Origin: Chloroflexota bacterium
GTDB taxonomy: Bacteria; Chloroflexota; Anaerolineae; UBA1429
Assembly (NCBI GenBank): GCA_021372475.1
Contig: JAJFUJ010000215.1
Span: 1-32,505 of the forward strand
Direction of reading: 5' to 3'
Length of the DNA stretch: 32,505 nt
The notes under the pieces are model-generated. The model did no database searches and was not told the DNA's origin. It saw nothing but the letters and a program-made list of their open reading frames with translations. A program made the translations under genes and the position numbers. The stretch's first letter is position 1; each line of letters starts with the position of its first letter. Positions 1 to 7,567 of this stretch are shown piece after piece.

Positions 1-735
1 CTCTCGAAATCCCCATTTTGTAAACAGGCGTTCCCCGGTTGCCACGGGAATGCTGGTAGCGCGCGCGATAGTGACCATTGTATCCACATTCTCCGGCAGA
101 CAAGGCTCCTCGATGAACATCAAGCTATACGGTTCGAATGCCCTGGCGGCCTGCACAGCCATCGCCGGACTGACCCTGCCGTGAAAATCGACCGCGATAT
201 GCATCTTCCAGCCAACCGCTTCGCGCAGCGCTGCCAACTGCTCCGTAATATTCCGCAGAACATCCGGGGTCTCCACAATACGCATAGCCCCAAAGGAACC
301 GGTCTTGAAGGCATCAAAACCTTGGGCATGTTTGGCGCGGGCATTCCGGCCGATCTCTTCGGGAGTGCTGCCGCCGACATGCGCATACACGCGGATACGT
401 TCACGACAGGCTCCCCCAAGTAGCTGATATACGGGCACACCAAGCGCTTTGCCGGAAATATCCCACAGGGCTTCTTCTATGCCGCTAATGGCGCTGGTGA
501 GCACGGGTCCGCCGCGATAAAAGGCGCCGCGGTACATCGCCTGCCAGTGGTGGTTGATCAACCGAGGGTCCTGGCCAAGCAGATACTCCTCCAGTTCGTG
601 AACAGCGGTTTCAACGGTACGAGCATGTCCCTCGACAATTGGTTCACCCCAGCCCGTAATGCCTTCATCGGTGCTGATTTTACAGAACAACCAGCGCGGC
701 TTGACATGAAATGTCTCGATCTTGATAATCTTCAT
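1..735 (-). CDS. dgoD: D-galactonate dehydratase, N-terminal 245 residues (runs off the left edge)
   Basis: This is an enolase-superfamily acid-sugar dehydratase. Known members convert D-galactonate to 2-keto-3-deoxy-D-galactonate in the cytoplasm. I translated it by hand from the ATG at 735, and it stays open to base 1. The protein starts MKIIKIETFHV and matches the DgoD pattern throughout, with WGEPIVEGHART, FYRGGP and ALWDISGKALGVPVYQLLGG. The metal ligands fall at D183, E209 and E235, with H185 beside D183. As I recall, E. coli DgoD uses the same numbers, which argues for DgoD rather than a generic mandelate racemase relative. A GAGAG run lies close to the start. The gene follows the VTT membrane protein by 25 bp on the same strand, so it is probably the last gene of the run. 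No other galactonate gene is visible. The C-terminal third is outside the window. Confidence 0.9.
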   Translation of the reverse strand, partial: MKIIKIETFHVKPRWLFCKISTDEGITGWGEPIVEGHARTVETAVHELEEYLLGQDPRLINHHWQAMYRGAFYRGGPVLTSAISGIEEALWDISGKALGVPVYQLLGGACRERIRVYAHVGGSTPEEIGRNARAKHAQGFDAFKTGSFGAMRIVETPDVLRNITEQLAALREAVGWKMHIAVDFHGRVSPAMAVQAARAFEPYSLMFIEEPCLPENVDTMVTIARATSIPVATGERLFTKWGFRE

Positions 736-760
736 ATGTTCTCTCGCACTATTTAGGCTC

Positions 761-1345
761 CTAACGGATAAACCAGTGACTGACAGCCGTAAAGAATCCG
801 GCTCCCAGGAGCGCCAAGGCGGTCGCTTTGAATGTTTTCCCCAGCCAGCAAGCCAGCAGGAATTTCCAGACTGGAAACCGCATCGCTCCTGCGGCCATCC
901 CAGCTAAATCAAAGATTGGATTAGGGAGCGCAGAGAGCAGAAATATGGTCAGGAATCCTTTTTTCTGCATCCACTGCTCAACCTTGGCATATTGAGGGCG
1001 ATTCTCGACCACTGCACTCCCGCCATATCCAGCCATATATCCGCTCAGCTCGCCTATTGGTTCCGCCACACCTGCTACGAGGCCAACGATGAAGGGATTG
1101 AGCACACTGCCACTGGCAAAGTTTATTGCCAAGCTTGGTATCGGGAGTAAAACTGTAGCATTGCCTAGAACGTCAATAATGAAAACACCCAGATAGCCCC
1201 ACTTGGACAGCTTGAGTATTTCACCCCGGAAAACGATCACAAGAATCGTCAGGATTATTGAAAACGCCAATGCGAGCACTTGCTTATAATGCTCGCTAAC
1301 ATATTTTGTGAACTTACTCCAGGACGAAGGAACCGAAGCTTCCAT
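761..1345 (-). CDS. VTT-domain (TVP38/TMEM64, DedA-like) membrane protein
   Basis: A 194-residue integral membrane protein of the VTT/SNARE-associated Golgi family (PF09335). Relatives are implicated in lipid scrambling and undecaprenyl-phosphate recycling, but the substrate here is unknown. A hydrophobic segment near residues 22-42 is followed by the re-entrant VTT region with the glycine-rich GELSGYMAGYGG motif and the LSALPNPIFDLAGMAAG motif. Hydrophobic C-terminal helices complete it. The ATG overlaps the TAA of the upstream cyclophilin gene by one base (TAATG), so translational coupling is likely. Its place in a run with a WecA-type transferase and an O-antigen ligase fits a role in lipid-carrier handling, but this is inference. 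Confidence 0.85.
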   Translation of the reverse strand: MEASVPSSWSKFTKYVSEHYKQVLALAFSIILTILVIVFRGEILKLSKWGYLGVFIIDVLGNATVLLPIPSLAINFASGSVLNPFIVGLVAGVAEPIGELSGYMAGYGGSAVVENRPQYAKVEQWMQKKGFLTIFLLSALPNPIFDLAGMAAGAMRFPVWKFLLACWLGKTFKATALALLGAGFFTAVSHWFIR

Positions 1346-1851
1346 TATTTTTCGATTATCTCAATCGCGTTTATTGTATCGCCCGGAAGCACAGCGCGCA
1401 TTGGGTCACGCAAACTTATCTGGCGCAGCACATCCATTCCGGAAACAACCTTTCCAAATATATTATACCCGCCGTCCAGGTGAGGTTGCGGCCCAAAAGT
1501 AATATAAAATTGGCTGCCATTGGTATTCCGACCGGCATTGGCCATGGCAACAACACCTTCGCTATCATGTTTGAGCGCCACATCAAACTCGTCAGCAAAA
1601 AGATACCCCGGACCGCCTCTACCCGTACCAGTAGGATCCCCAGTCTGCGCCATAAAATCCTTGATCACCCGATGGAAGGTCACGCCATCATAGAAATGTT
1701 CGCGTGCCAGAAATACAAAGTTGTTTACGGTAATCGGCGCCTTATCGGCGTATAGATGAATGTTGATACCTCCCTTGGCAGTATGTATGATGGCTTCATA
1801 CGTTTTAGTCGGGTCCAGAACCATTGTCGGGGGATGGGGCCATTGCTTCAT
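1345..1851 (-). CDS. Cyclophilin-type peptidyl-prolyl cis-trans isomerase
   Basis: A 168-residue single-domain cyclophilin, which isomerises Xaa-Pro bonds. The core motifs are clear: FHRVIKDFMAQTGDPTGTG holds the catalytic arginine, ANAGRNTNGSQFYITF forms the substrate pocket, and HLDGGYNIFGKV follows. The usual Trp/His position of the last motif is Leu, as in many bacterial cyclophilins. The frame stays open upstream to 2022, but that stretch overlaps the small membrane protein gene in another frame. I therefore start at the ATG at 1851, which has AGGAG about 10 bases ahead (MKQWPHPPTMVLDP). No signal peptide follows from this start, so the protein is probably cytoplasmic. The gene lies 47 bp after the preceding gene and overlaps the next by one base. 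Confidence 0.9.
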   Translation of the reverse strand: MKQWPHPPTMVLDPTKTYEAIIHTAKGGINIHLYADKAPITVNNFVFLAREHFYDGVTFHRVIKDFMAQTGDPTGTGRGGPGYLFADEFDVALKHDSEGVVAMANAGRNTNGSQFYITFGPQPHLDGGYNIFGKVVSGMDVLRQISLRDPMRAVLPGDTINAIEIIEK

Positions 1852-1898
1852 AGCTGCATTTCTCCTGATAATATATTGAGGTAAAGCCGTAACAGTCG

Positions 1899-2120
1899 TT
1901 AGGTTCCCGGTGTAGCTGTCACTACCGTTAGTGGGGGCGTCTGCGCAGGTTTGGTAACAGTAAAATAGTAAAAAAGCACAAAACCGATAATTATCAACGC
2001 GACAATGGCCACCGCAGACCACAGCTCACGCTGTGCCTGCTTTTTCCGCTCTGCTGAATTAAGCTGCGCAGTATGTTGCTCGCTAGGATGATGGCTTGTC
2101 GTCTTGCGCTTCTTGGACAT
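1899..2120 (-). CDS. Small single-pass membrane protein, function unknown
   Basis: A 73-residue protein. A strongly basic and polar N-terminus (MSKKRKTTSHHPSEQ, then AERKKQAQRE) is followed by one hydrophobic helix at about residues 35-54 (VAIVALIIIGFVLFYYF) and a short Thr/Pro/Val tail. By charge rule the N-terminus should be cytoplasmic. The ATG has a clear AGGAG at 6 bases, and spacing to both same-strand neighbours is short, so this is a real gene. I do not recognise the family. It could be an assembly or scaffold partner of the neighbouring glycan genes, or a membrane-anchored companion of the downstream cyclophilin. Nothing in the sequence decides between these. Confidence 0.7.
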   Translation of the reverse strand: MSKKRKTTSHHPSEQHTAQLNSAERKKQAQRELWSAVAIVALIIIGFVLFYYFTVTKPAQTPPLTVVTATPGT

Positions 2121-2149
2121 AATCGCTCCTGAAAGTGAGATCTCTATTC

Positions 2150-3151
2150 TTATTGAATCAGATTCTTGCTCTCAAACCGGAAAATCGCGTATAGCGCCAA
2201 TGCGGCGACACCTCCCGCTACAAGATAGCCTTCCAGGATGCCAGCTTGTGTGAGATATACTGCGGTCATCCCAAAACCGCAGCTAACCAGGTACAGGATC
2301 AAAACAGCTTCGCGGCTGGTAAAACCTTTACGCACCAGGCGATGCGAAGTGTGGTCCTTCCCTGGAGTTGTCAGCGGATTCAGGTGCCGGCGCAAGCGCG
2401 AAATGAAAACCAGCGTCGTATCAAAGATCGGCAGCCCCATTACCAGCACGGGGATCATCCAGGTAATAAAGGTAACATTCTGCGGGAAGCGCAGCTTGAT
2501 TCCAACAGCCGCCAACAGAAATCCGATGAAAAGGCTGCCGGTATCCCCCATAAAAATACTGGCTGGGTTTCTGTTATACACCAAAAAACCGATACAGGCG
2601 CCTAAAAGGGCAGCAGCCAACGCTCCTACCAGATATTGCCCGGAGAGCGCCGCCAGCAGTAAAAAGAACGCCGAGCATACGGCGGCTATTCCGGCTGATA
2701 AACCATCCATATTATCCAGCAGATTCATCGCATTGGTGATGCCGACTATCCACAGCACCGTAATCGCTATATTCGCGGCAGGCCACGGTAGGAGCTGAAC
2801 CTGTACACCGCTAAGGACCAGCACAGCCGAGGCGATGAGCTGTCCGCCCAGTTTGACGAGAGCCGGCAAATTACGGCGGTCATCGACCAAACCGATAAAC
2901 GAGCAGATACTTGCACCGAGCAGTATGCCGACCAGCTCGCGAATATAAAAGCGCTCGCCGAACAGCACCAAAGCGATGATGAAAGCCAAGTAGATAGCCA
3001 CACCACCTAAAAGAGGTATGGGGTGGGAATGGATTTTGCGAGCCGAAGGTTTGTCAACAATCCCCAATTTAACTGCCAGCCAACGCACCACCGGGGTCAC
3101 TCCTACGGCAAGAGCAAAAGCGCTGACGCCAATCAACAGGAATCGCGGCAC
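2150..3151 (-). CDS. WecA/TagO-type undecaprenyl-phosphate glycosyl-1-phosphate transferase
   Basis: A 333-residue polytopic protein of glycosyltransferase family 4 (MraY/WecA). Such enzymes transfer a sugar-1-phosphate, usually GlcNAc-1-P from UDP-GlcNAc, to undecaprenyl phosphate at the inner membrane. About ten hydrophobic segments are seen. Family motifs are [10 protein letters not shown] with the LLGG turn (33-50), the metal-binding LVDDR (D90-D91), [12 protein letters not shown] (140-151, with D146 and D149), FMGDTGS, and a His-rich loop KDHTSHRL. The start is GTG at 3151, with GAGGGG 7 bases upstream. It lies one base after the TAG of the ligase gene, so the two are probably coupled. 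A longer reading to 3250 overlaps the ligase TPR region and has no support. The sugar specificity cannot be told from sequence alone. Confidence 0.92.
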   Translation of the reverse strand: MPRFLLIGVSAFALAVGVTPVVRWLAVKLGIVDKPSARKIHSHPIPLLGGVAIYLAFIIALVLFGERFYIRELVGILLGASICSFIGLVDDRRNLPALVKLGGQLIASAVLVLSGVQVQLLPWPAANIAITVLWIVGITNAMNLLDNMDGLSAGIAAVCSAFFLLLAALSGQYLVGALAAALLGACIGFLVYNRNPASIFMGDTGSLFIGFLLAAVGIKLRFPQNVTFITWMIPVLVMGLPIFDTTLVFISRLRRHLNPLTTPGKDHTSHRLVRKGFTSREAVLILYLVSCGFGMTAVYLTQAGILEGYLVAGGVAALALYAIFRFESKNLIQ

Positions 3152-3152
3152 G

Positions 3153-6100
3153 CTAGTTCCCCTCGTTGATGAGTTGTTCGAGTTGGGTGATGTAGGCTGA
3201 CATGCTTGTCTTTTGCTCCTCCGGGGCGACGGTAAGCGCCTGCTGCGCATAACTCAATGCTTGCGTCAGGTTGCCTTGTTTCTCATATAACAAGGCCAGG
3301 TTCTTTAACGAGTTGTAGTCGGAAGGATAGAATGAAACGACCTTTAGATTTGCCTCTATCGCCTTATCCACCTGGCCAAGCTGCGCATAAGCATAAGCCA
3401 AAGCAGACCAGGCGGCAGCCGCCTCGTTATCGAAGGTCAACCCCTTCTCATAATACTGCGCCGCTTCCTCGAACTGGCTGGCATTGAGTTTAGCATCGCC
3501 CAGATAGAAATACGTGTTGGCATATTCTGAGTCGATTGCCAGGGATTCCTGGTATTTTTGAATCGCGCGGTCGGTGTTGCCGCCTACAAAATAGGCCTGA
3601 CCCCATTCATCGATGATTTGCGCATTATTGGGGCTTAATTCGTTCGCTTGTTGGTAATAGGCGAGTGCGGTCTCTATTTTCGCTGCCTTCGACTGGTTAT
3701 CGGTATCCATTTCAGCCCAGGTGCGGTAAAAACGCGCCAGGTTGGCAGTATGGTCGGTATTCAGGGGATTAAGCCTCTGCGCCTCCAGCAGCACTTTGAG
3801 CGTTTGCTGCATATAGGTCTCGCGAGCAGTCGCATTCTCCTCGACGCGCGCACGTTCCATCAGCACTCGGCCATAAAACAACCAGTAATAATCCTCCTTG
3901 GGAGCAGCGGTAACGGCGCTGTTATAGATCTGAATTGCGGCATCCCAATCCTGCCCCTCATCGTAAGTCAAGCCTTGTTTATAAATAATATCCGCTTTAA
4001 TGGGCTGGATATTAAGGCTGTCAACAAGCACAGATCCCGTTATCGCTAATACCAGGGCAAGCACAAGGCTCCAACCACTGCCGGATGCTCGCGGCTTGGG
4101 GAGCAAGAAATAGTAAAGAGTTGCGAATGATAACCAAAACAATGCAGTCCAGGTGTAAAAGCTGTAGATGATTGTCGAGATATCCGTTACAGTAATGAGT
4201 CTAACCGCATGCGATGCAGCGAATACAAAAGCGATCACCACAGAGATACCAAGCATTGTACCGATACGCTTAAGCAGTTCACTGGATTTTACAGGCGCGT
4301 TATCGACACCTATCTCTGCCAGCGAGACGGTGCAGCCGAAAAACAGTGTACTTAACATGAGCCACAGCATACCAAGGCTGTGCACCTCGGGCTGTTTCTT
4401 GGCAGCAAAGGTCGTGAATGAATTCACGAGAACCGTGATCAAGTCAGTATCGCGGTTTGCATTGGTGACAAAGGTCCAAGACATCACCGATAGAATATAA
4501 CCAAGAATTAACGCCATCATCACGAGCCGCGCTCGAGCCGGCTCTCTCGATTCAGTTTCAACCGCTGCAGAAACTGCTGCTTTGGTTGAAACAGCCGAAG
4601 TATGCTTATGTTTCGCTGGGTGACGCAGCGTAGATGTCGGCTTATATCTAGGTGTGGTCACATCATATGCGCCAGCAGCCGATGATACGCTCAACGGAAC
4701 AATCCCGAGCACTTCAATCAAGGCCAAGTACACCCAAAACAAAGTCCGAGTGGAGGCTATAGCAATCCCAAAGTTGATTTCGACCAGATGAGCCAGCACT
4801 GCTGAAGCAAGCGCTGCCAGCCAGATAAACTTCCAGTTATCGACCTCTGGGAGGGCCAGCCTTTCTTTTGAAACTGCAATCGCTTTGGGGATGATATAGC
4901 AAAACAGGCCGGCAACGAACCCAATCATTGTACCGACGCCGCTGTAGGTGCCCTTACTATCTACCAAAAAAGGTATCACCAATCCCAGCAGGGTTCCAGC
5001 AGCCAGGAAAATACCAAAAGACCGCTTATCTTTACCGCTTTGAATCAAGCCAAGCCACTGCAAGGCATAATAAAATATGGATGCAAATATCAAAACATAC
5101 GCTAGGAATCCAAACACGCCAGTTATAACAAATGAATCCAACGTCTCATTATGAGAGCGGTCCGGTGAAGCATTGCGGGCTTCATAATGAGCCAATTCGG
5201 GCGGGTAGTACTTGTTGTATGCGACATACATCGTCTCAGGGCCGTAACCCACCAACGCCCTTAGCGGGTTTGCCTTGATCAGCTTGATAGCCCCTTCCCA
5301 AATGAGCAGACGCACCTTGCCCGTGCCCCCGCTCGTTTCCAGCAGGTTGCCTAGCCGTCCCAGGTAGGGCATTGAACGCAAGCTCTGCAGCGGTGTAGCG
5401 GGGAGATTAAAGACGATGAGAAAGGCTGCCACCACTGCCCCGCCCGCCAACCATGCCCACACAGCTTTGGACCAGCGGCGGATAATAAAATACAAGAGAA
5501 TGAATAGCGCCGCTCCCGCAATCATGCCGAGCTGCGGCCCGCGGCTCTGGCTATATATCAGGCACATCGCCTGAACACTGAGAATAAACTGGTAACAGGC
5601 GAGGAGAATATACTGAGCAGGTGTTTTTTTCAGGTAACGCGCCAGCAGCCAAAAAGCGGCGACAGCCAGGAGCCCCATCCCCAGGCCGCGTTCCAAACCT
5701 CGGCTCAGCCAGGCCACAAGTTCGGCTGCAAATACAGCTACCAGGGCCGCAATCATCACCCATTTGGTCTTTTTACCCAGCTCGCGGGTTATCTCTTGGG
5801 AAGCAAGCACCAAACGAGCCAGCGTGAGCGGTATCGCCATGATAATAAAGGCGCCCACAAAAATAGCATTGCCCATATTGGAAGTAACACGAGCCGTAAC
5901 ATCCGAGCCCCACGGCATCGCGTCGATACCATAATGCTGGATAATGCCATACAGGGAAACCGGAAAGCTCACTAGAATAATGGTAGTGATCAGGCGTTCG
6001 AACTGCTCTTTGCGCTTCAACTCGTGCATCACGATCAGCGCAATGACAATGTAACTATAAGTTGTGAATGTGCCCTGTAAACGCTGATATGAACCTAACC

Positions 6101-6428
6101 AGCTAGTGCGGGGAGCTATCGAAAACAGCGAGGAAATGAGATACACCACGATGATAATAAGCGTAGGTATGATAAATGGCCGGCGCAGCCGGTTCATCGG
6201 AGCCGGTTCACTCATAGGCGCCTGTTTGTGCTCGCCAAACCAGTTGGTGCTCCGCTTAACCAACCAGGTTGCGCCCATAAAAAGCGCAATTGAGCGCAGC
6301 AAGGTGAGTTTGTCAGGTTCGAATACGCGACTGGAATAGATATTAAAAAAGAGAGGAGTAACAACTACAGCAAGCAGCCATCCCCCTTCGAGGATCCTAT
6401 CGCAAAACGTGCCTATCTTGGTTCGCAT
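3153..6428 (-). CDS. O-antigen ligase/polymerase-like membrane protein with C-terminal TPR domain
   Basis: A 1091-residue protein. Residues 1-580 hold many membrane helices and the Wzy_C/WaaL-type region: SQSRGP at 293-298, LLIWEGA at 374-380 and GYGPETM at 394-400. A long external loop carries SHNETLD at 425-431, where H426 is the likely catalytic-loop histidine. A Lys/His/Ala-rich linker (about 590-632) follows, then a second block of five or six helices (635-805). A TPR array at about 810-1085 has classic repeats such as [12 protein letters not shown] and [12 protein letters not shown]. Ligases and polymerases of this family join lipid-linked glycans to acceptors at the outer face of the membrane. 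The start is the ATG at 6428 with AGGAG 5 bases ahead; an ATG ten codons upstream has no such site. The downstream wecA-type gene is almost fused. About twice the usual family length. Confidence 0.88.
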   Translation of the reverse strand: MRTKIGTFCDRILEGGWLLAVVVTPLFFNIYSSRVFEPDKLTLLRSIALFMGATWLVKRSTNWFGEHKQAPMSEPAPMNRLRRPFIIPTLIIIVVYLISSLFSIAPRTSWLGSYQRLQGTFTTYSYIVIALIVMHELKRKEQFERLITTIILVSFPVSLYGIIQHYGIDAMPWGSDVTARVTSNMGNAIFVGAFIIMAIPLTLARLVLASQEITRELGKKTKWVMIAALVAVFAAELVAWLSRGLERGLGMGLLAVAAFWLLARYLKKTPAQYILLACYQFILSVQAMCLIYSQSRGPQLGMIAGAALFILLYFIIRRWSKAVWAWLAGGAVVAAFLIVFNLPATPLQSLRSMPYLGRLGNLLETSGGTGKVRLLIWEGAIKLIKANPLRALVGYGPETMYVAYNKYYPPELAHYEARNASPDRSHNETLDSFVITGVFGFLAYVLIFASIFYYALQWLGLIQSGKDKRSFGIFLAAGTLLGLVIPFLVDSKGTYSGVGTMIGFVAGLFCYIIPKAIAVSKERLALPEVDNWKFIWLAALASAVLAHLVEINFGIAIASTRTLFWVYLALIEVLGIVPLSVSSAAGAYDVTTPRYKPTSTLRHPAKHKHTSAVSTKAAVSAAVETESREPARARLVMMALILGYILSVMSWTFVTNANRDTDLITVLVNSFTTFAAKKQPEVHSLGMLWLMLSTLFFGCTVSLAEIGVDNAPVKSSELLKRIGTMLGISVVIAFVFAASHAVRLITVTDISTIIYSFYTWTALFWLSFATLYYFLLPKPRASGSGWSLVLALVLAITGSVLVDSLNIQPIKADIIYKQGLTYDEGQDWDAAIQIYNSAVTAAPKEDYYWLFYGRVLMERARVEENATARETYMQQTLKVLLEAQRLNPLNTDHTANLARFYRTWAEMDTDNQSKAAKIETALAYYQQANELSPNNAQIIDEWGQAYFVGGNTDRAIQKYQESLAIDSEYANTYFYLGDAKLNASQFEEAAQYYEKGLTFDNEAAAAWSALAYAYAQLGQVDKAIEANLKVVSFYPSDYNSLKNLALLYEKQGNLTQALSYAQQALTVAPEEQKTSMSAYITQLEQLINEGN

Positions 6429-6467
6429 CGAGACTCCTGTATATGGAGCGGCTAGCAATCCGCGGCA

Positions 6468-6489
6468 AGTATATCCCGGCCGATATACT
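6468..6489. repeat. 22-bp perfect inverted repeat (8-6-8) upstream of the ligase gene
   Basis: AGTATATC and GATATACT flank a 6-bp CCGGCC centre in the 79-bp gap between the coiled-coil gene and the ligase gene. Each arm contains TATACT on one strand, so either could also act as a -10. No T-run follows on the minus strand, so it is not a typical terminator. It could be an operator for a dimeric regulator or an RNA stem in the ligase leader. Confidence 0.5.
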
Positions 6490-6507
6490 AAGTGTTCATG
6501 ATCGTTT

Positions 6508-7065
6508 TTATCGTTGGGTCATAGTTGTCAGCACTGAATCACGTTTGGGCGGTTCTGTAGCCTGCTCCGTATCTGGAGCCGTACTGTTTGCTTCGCCTTT
6601 TTGCGCCCGTTTGCTGCGCCGGCTTGCCAAAGCATGGAGGCCGTTTTGTATGACCGAGTTAAGCTGCGCGACGCTTTGCGCCAATTGGCGCAAGCTCTCC
6701 TCGGCATAATCATCAGCTCCGCTGATTATATTGGCAGCCTCGTCATTTGCATCCTGCAGAATCGTGCTTGCTTCCTGCTCCGCCTGCTGTACAAGTACGT
6801 GGTCGCTGAGGTGCTGCGATGCTTTAACCTGCGCTTGACGAATGATACTGGCAGATTCATCGTGAGCCTGGTTGAGCATCTGTTGGCGGTCAGCTAACAC
6901 TTGCTGCGCTTGCTTGACTTCGGAAGGTATGGCCATGCGCATCTGCTCTATCAGGTTGGTTAGTTCATTTTGGTCCAATACCACCTTGCCGCCTGGCAAG
7001 TGCATGGCTTTGCCCACCAGCCGTTCCATATAATCGATGAGTTGCTGGATGTCGATAGTAGCCAC
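6508..7065 (-). CDS. Coiled-coil protein encoded beside coaD (often annotated as ATPase)
   Basis: A 185-residue soluble protein. The N-terminus (IQQLIDYMERLVGKA, then KVVLDQNELTNLIEQMRMAIPSEVKQAQQVLADRQQML) is the pattern of a short coiled-coil protein that I remember next to coaD in Clostridia. It is often mislabelled as an ATP synthase b subunit or ATPase. The middle (about 55-125) is Ala/Glu/Gln-rich and helical. The tail from about 150 is polar and probably disordered. No nucleotide-binding motif is visible, so the ATPase name is not supported. The start is GTG at 7065, just after AGGAAGG, 13 bp from the coaD stop. The DivIVA/b-subunit-like helix suggests a structural or membrane-site role; function unknown. 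Confidence 0.75.
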   Translation of the reverse strand: MATIDIQQLIDYMERLVGKAMHLPGGKVVLDQNELTNLIEQMRMAIPSEVKQAQQVLADRQQMLNQAHDESASIIRQAQVKASQHLSDHVLVQQAEQEASTILQDANDEAANIISGADDYAEESLRQLAQSVAQLNSVIQNGLHALASRRSKRAQKGEANSTAPDTEQATEPPKRDSVLTTMTQR

Positions 7066-7078
7066 CCCCCTTCCTAAA

Positions 7079-7558
7079 TCATCTACGGCAGTGCGCTGCT
7101 AGCGCTCTAGCAACCACCTCAGGGACGAACTCTGAGACACCGCCGCCCGCACTCGCAACGTCTTTCACAATCGTCGAGCTGATAAACGCATAATCCAGAC
7201 TGGTCATCAGGCAAACCATGTCAATCTCAGGTGAGAGCCGCCGGTTTGTCAACGCCATCTGGTACTCTAGCTCAAAGTCCGAAATAACGCGCAAGCCGCG
7301 CACGATAACCTGAGCGCCCATCCTGCGGCAAAACTCAACCGTTAGTTCATCATAGCGCACAACTTTAATGTTAGGGATATCCTGCAGCACTTCTTTAGCT
7401 AGATCTAGCCTTTCATTAACAGAGAACATCAAATTTTTATTAGGACGGTCATATATGCCGACAATGACTTGGTCAAAGATGCGCGCTGAACGCAAAGCGA
7501 TATCGATATGCCCATTGTGAATCGGGTCAAAGGTGCCTGGATAAACTGCGGTTACCAA
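7079..7558 (-). CDS. coaD: Phosphopantetheine adenylyltransferase
   Basis: A 159-residue enzyme for the fourth step of coenzyme A synthesis: 4'-phosphopantetheine + ATP gives dephospho-CoA + PPi. It has the nucleotidyltransferase motif TFDPIHNGH (9-17, with the TxGH signature H17) and the ISSTIVKD motif near the C-terminus. The ILPxxK-like region and VIVRGLRVISDFELEYQMALTN are also present. Length is normal for bacterial CoaD. The start codon is TTG at 7558, supported by a perfect AGGAGG five bases upstream and by the position of the first strand (VTAVYPGTFDP). It sits 9 bp after recG, inside the asp23-fakA-degV-recG run. Confidence 0.96.
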   Translation of the reverse strand: MVTAVYPGTFDPIHNGHIDIALRSARIFDQVIVGIYDRPNKNLMFSVNERLDLAKEVLQDIPNIKVVRYDELTVEFCRRMGAQVIVRGLRVISDFELEYQMALTNRRLSPEIDMVCLMTSLDYAFISSTIVKDVASAGGGVSEFVPEVVARALAAHCRR

Positions 7559-7567
7559 AGGAACCTC

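Noticed and set aside
1852-2022. Upstream extension of the cyclophilin frame (57 extra codons)
   Set aside because: It overlaps the small membrane protein gene in another frame, and the ATG at 1851 has a good ribosome site.
3152-3250. Upstream extension of the WecA-type frame
   Set aside because: It lies within the TPR-coding end of the ligase gene and reads as Arg/Ser/Pro-rich shadow. GTG at 3151 has a ribosome site and fits the family start.
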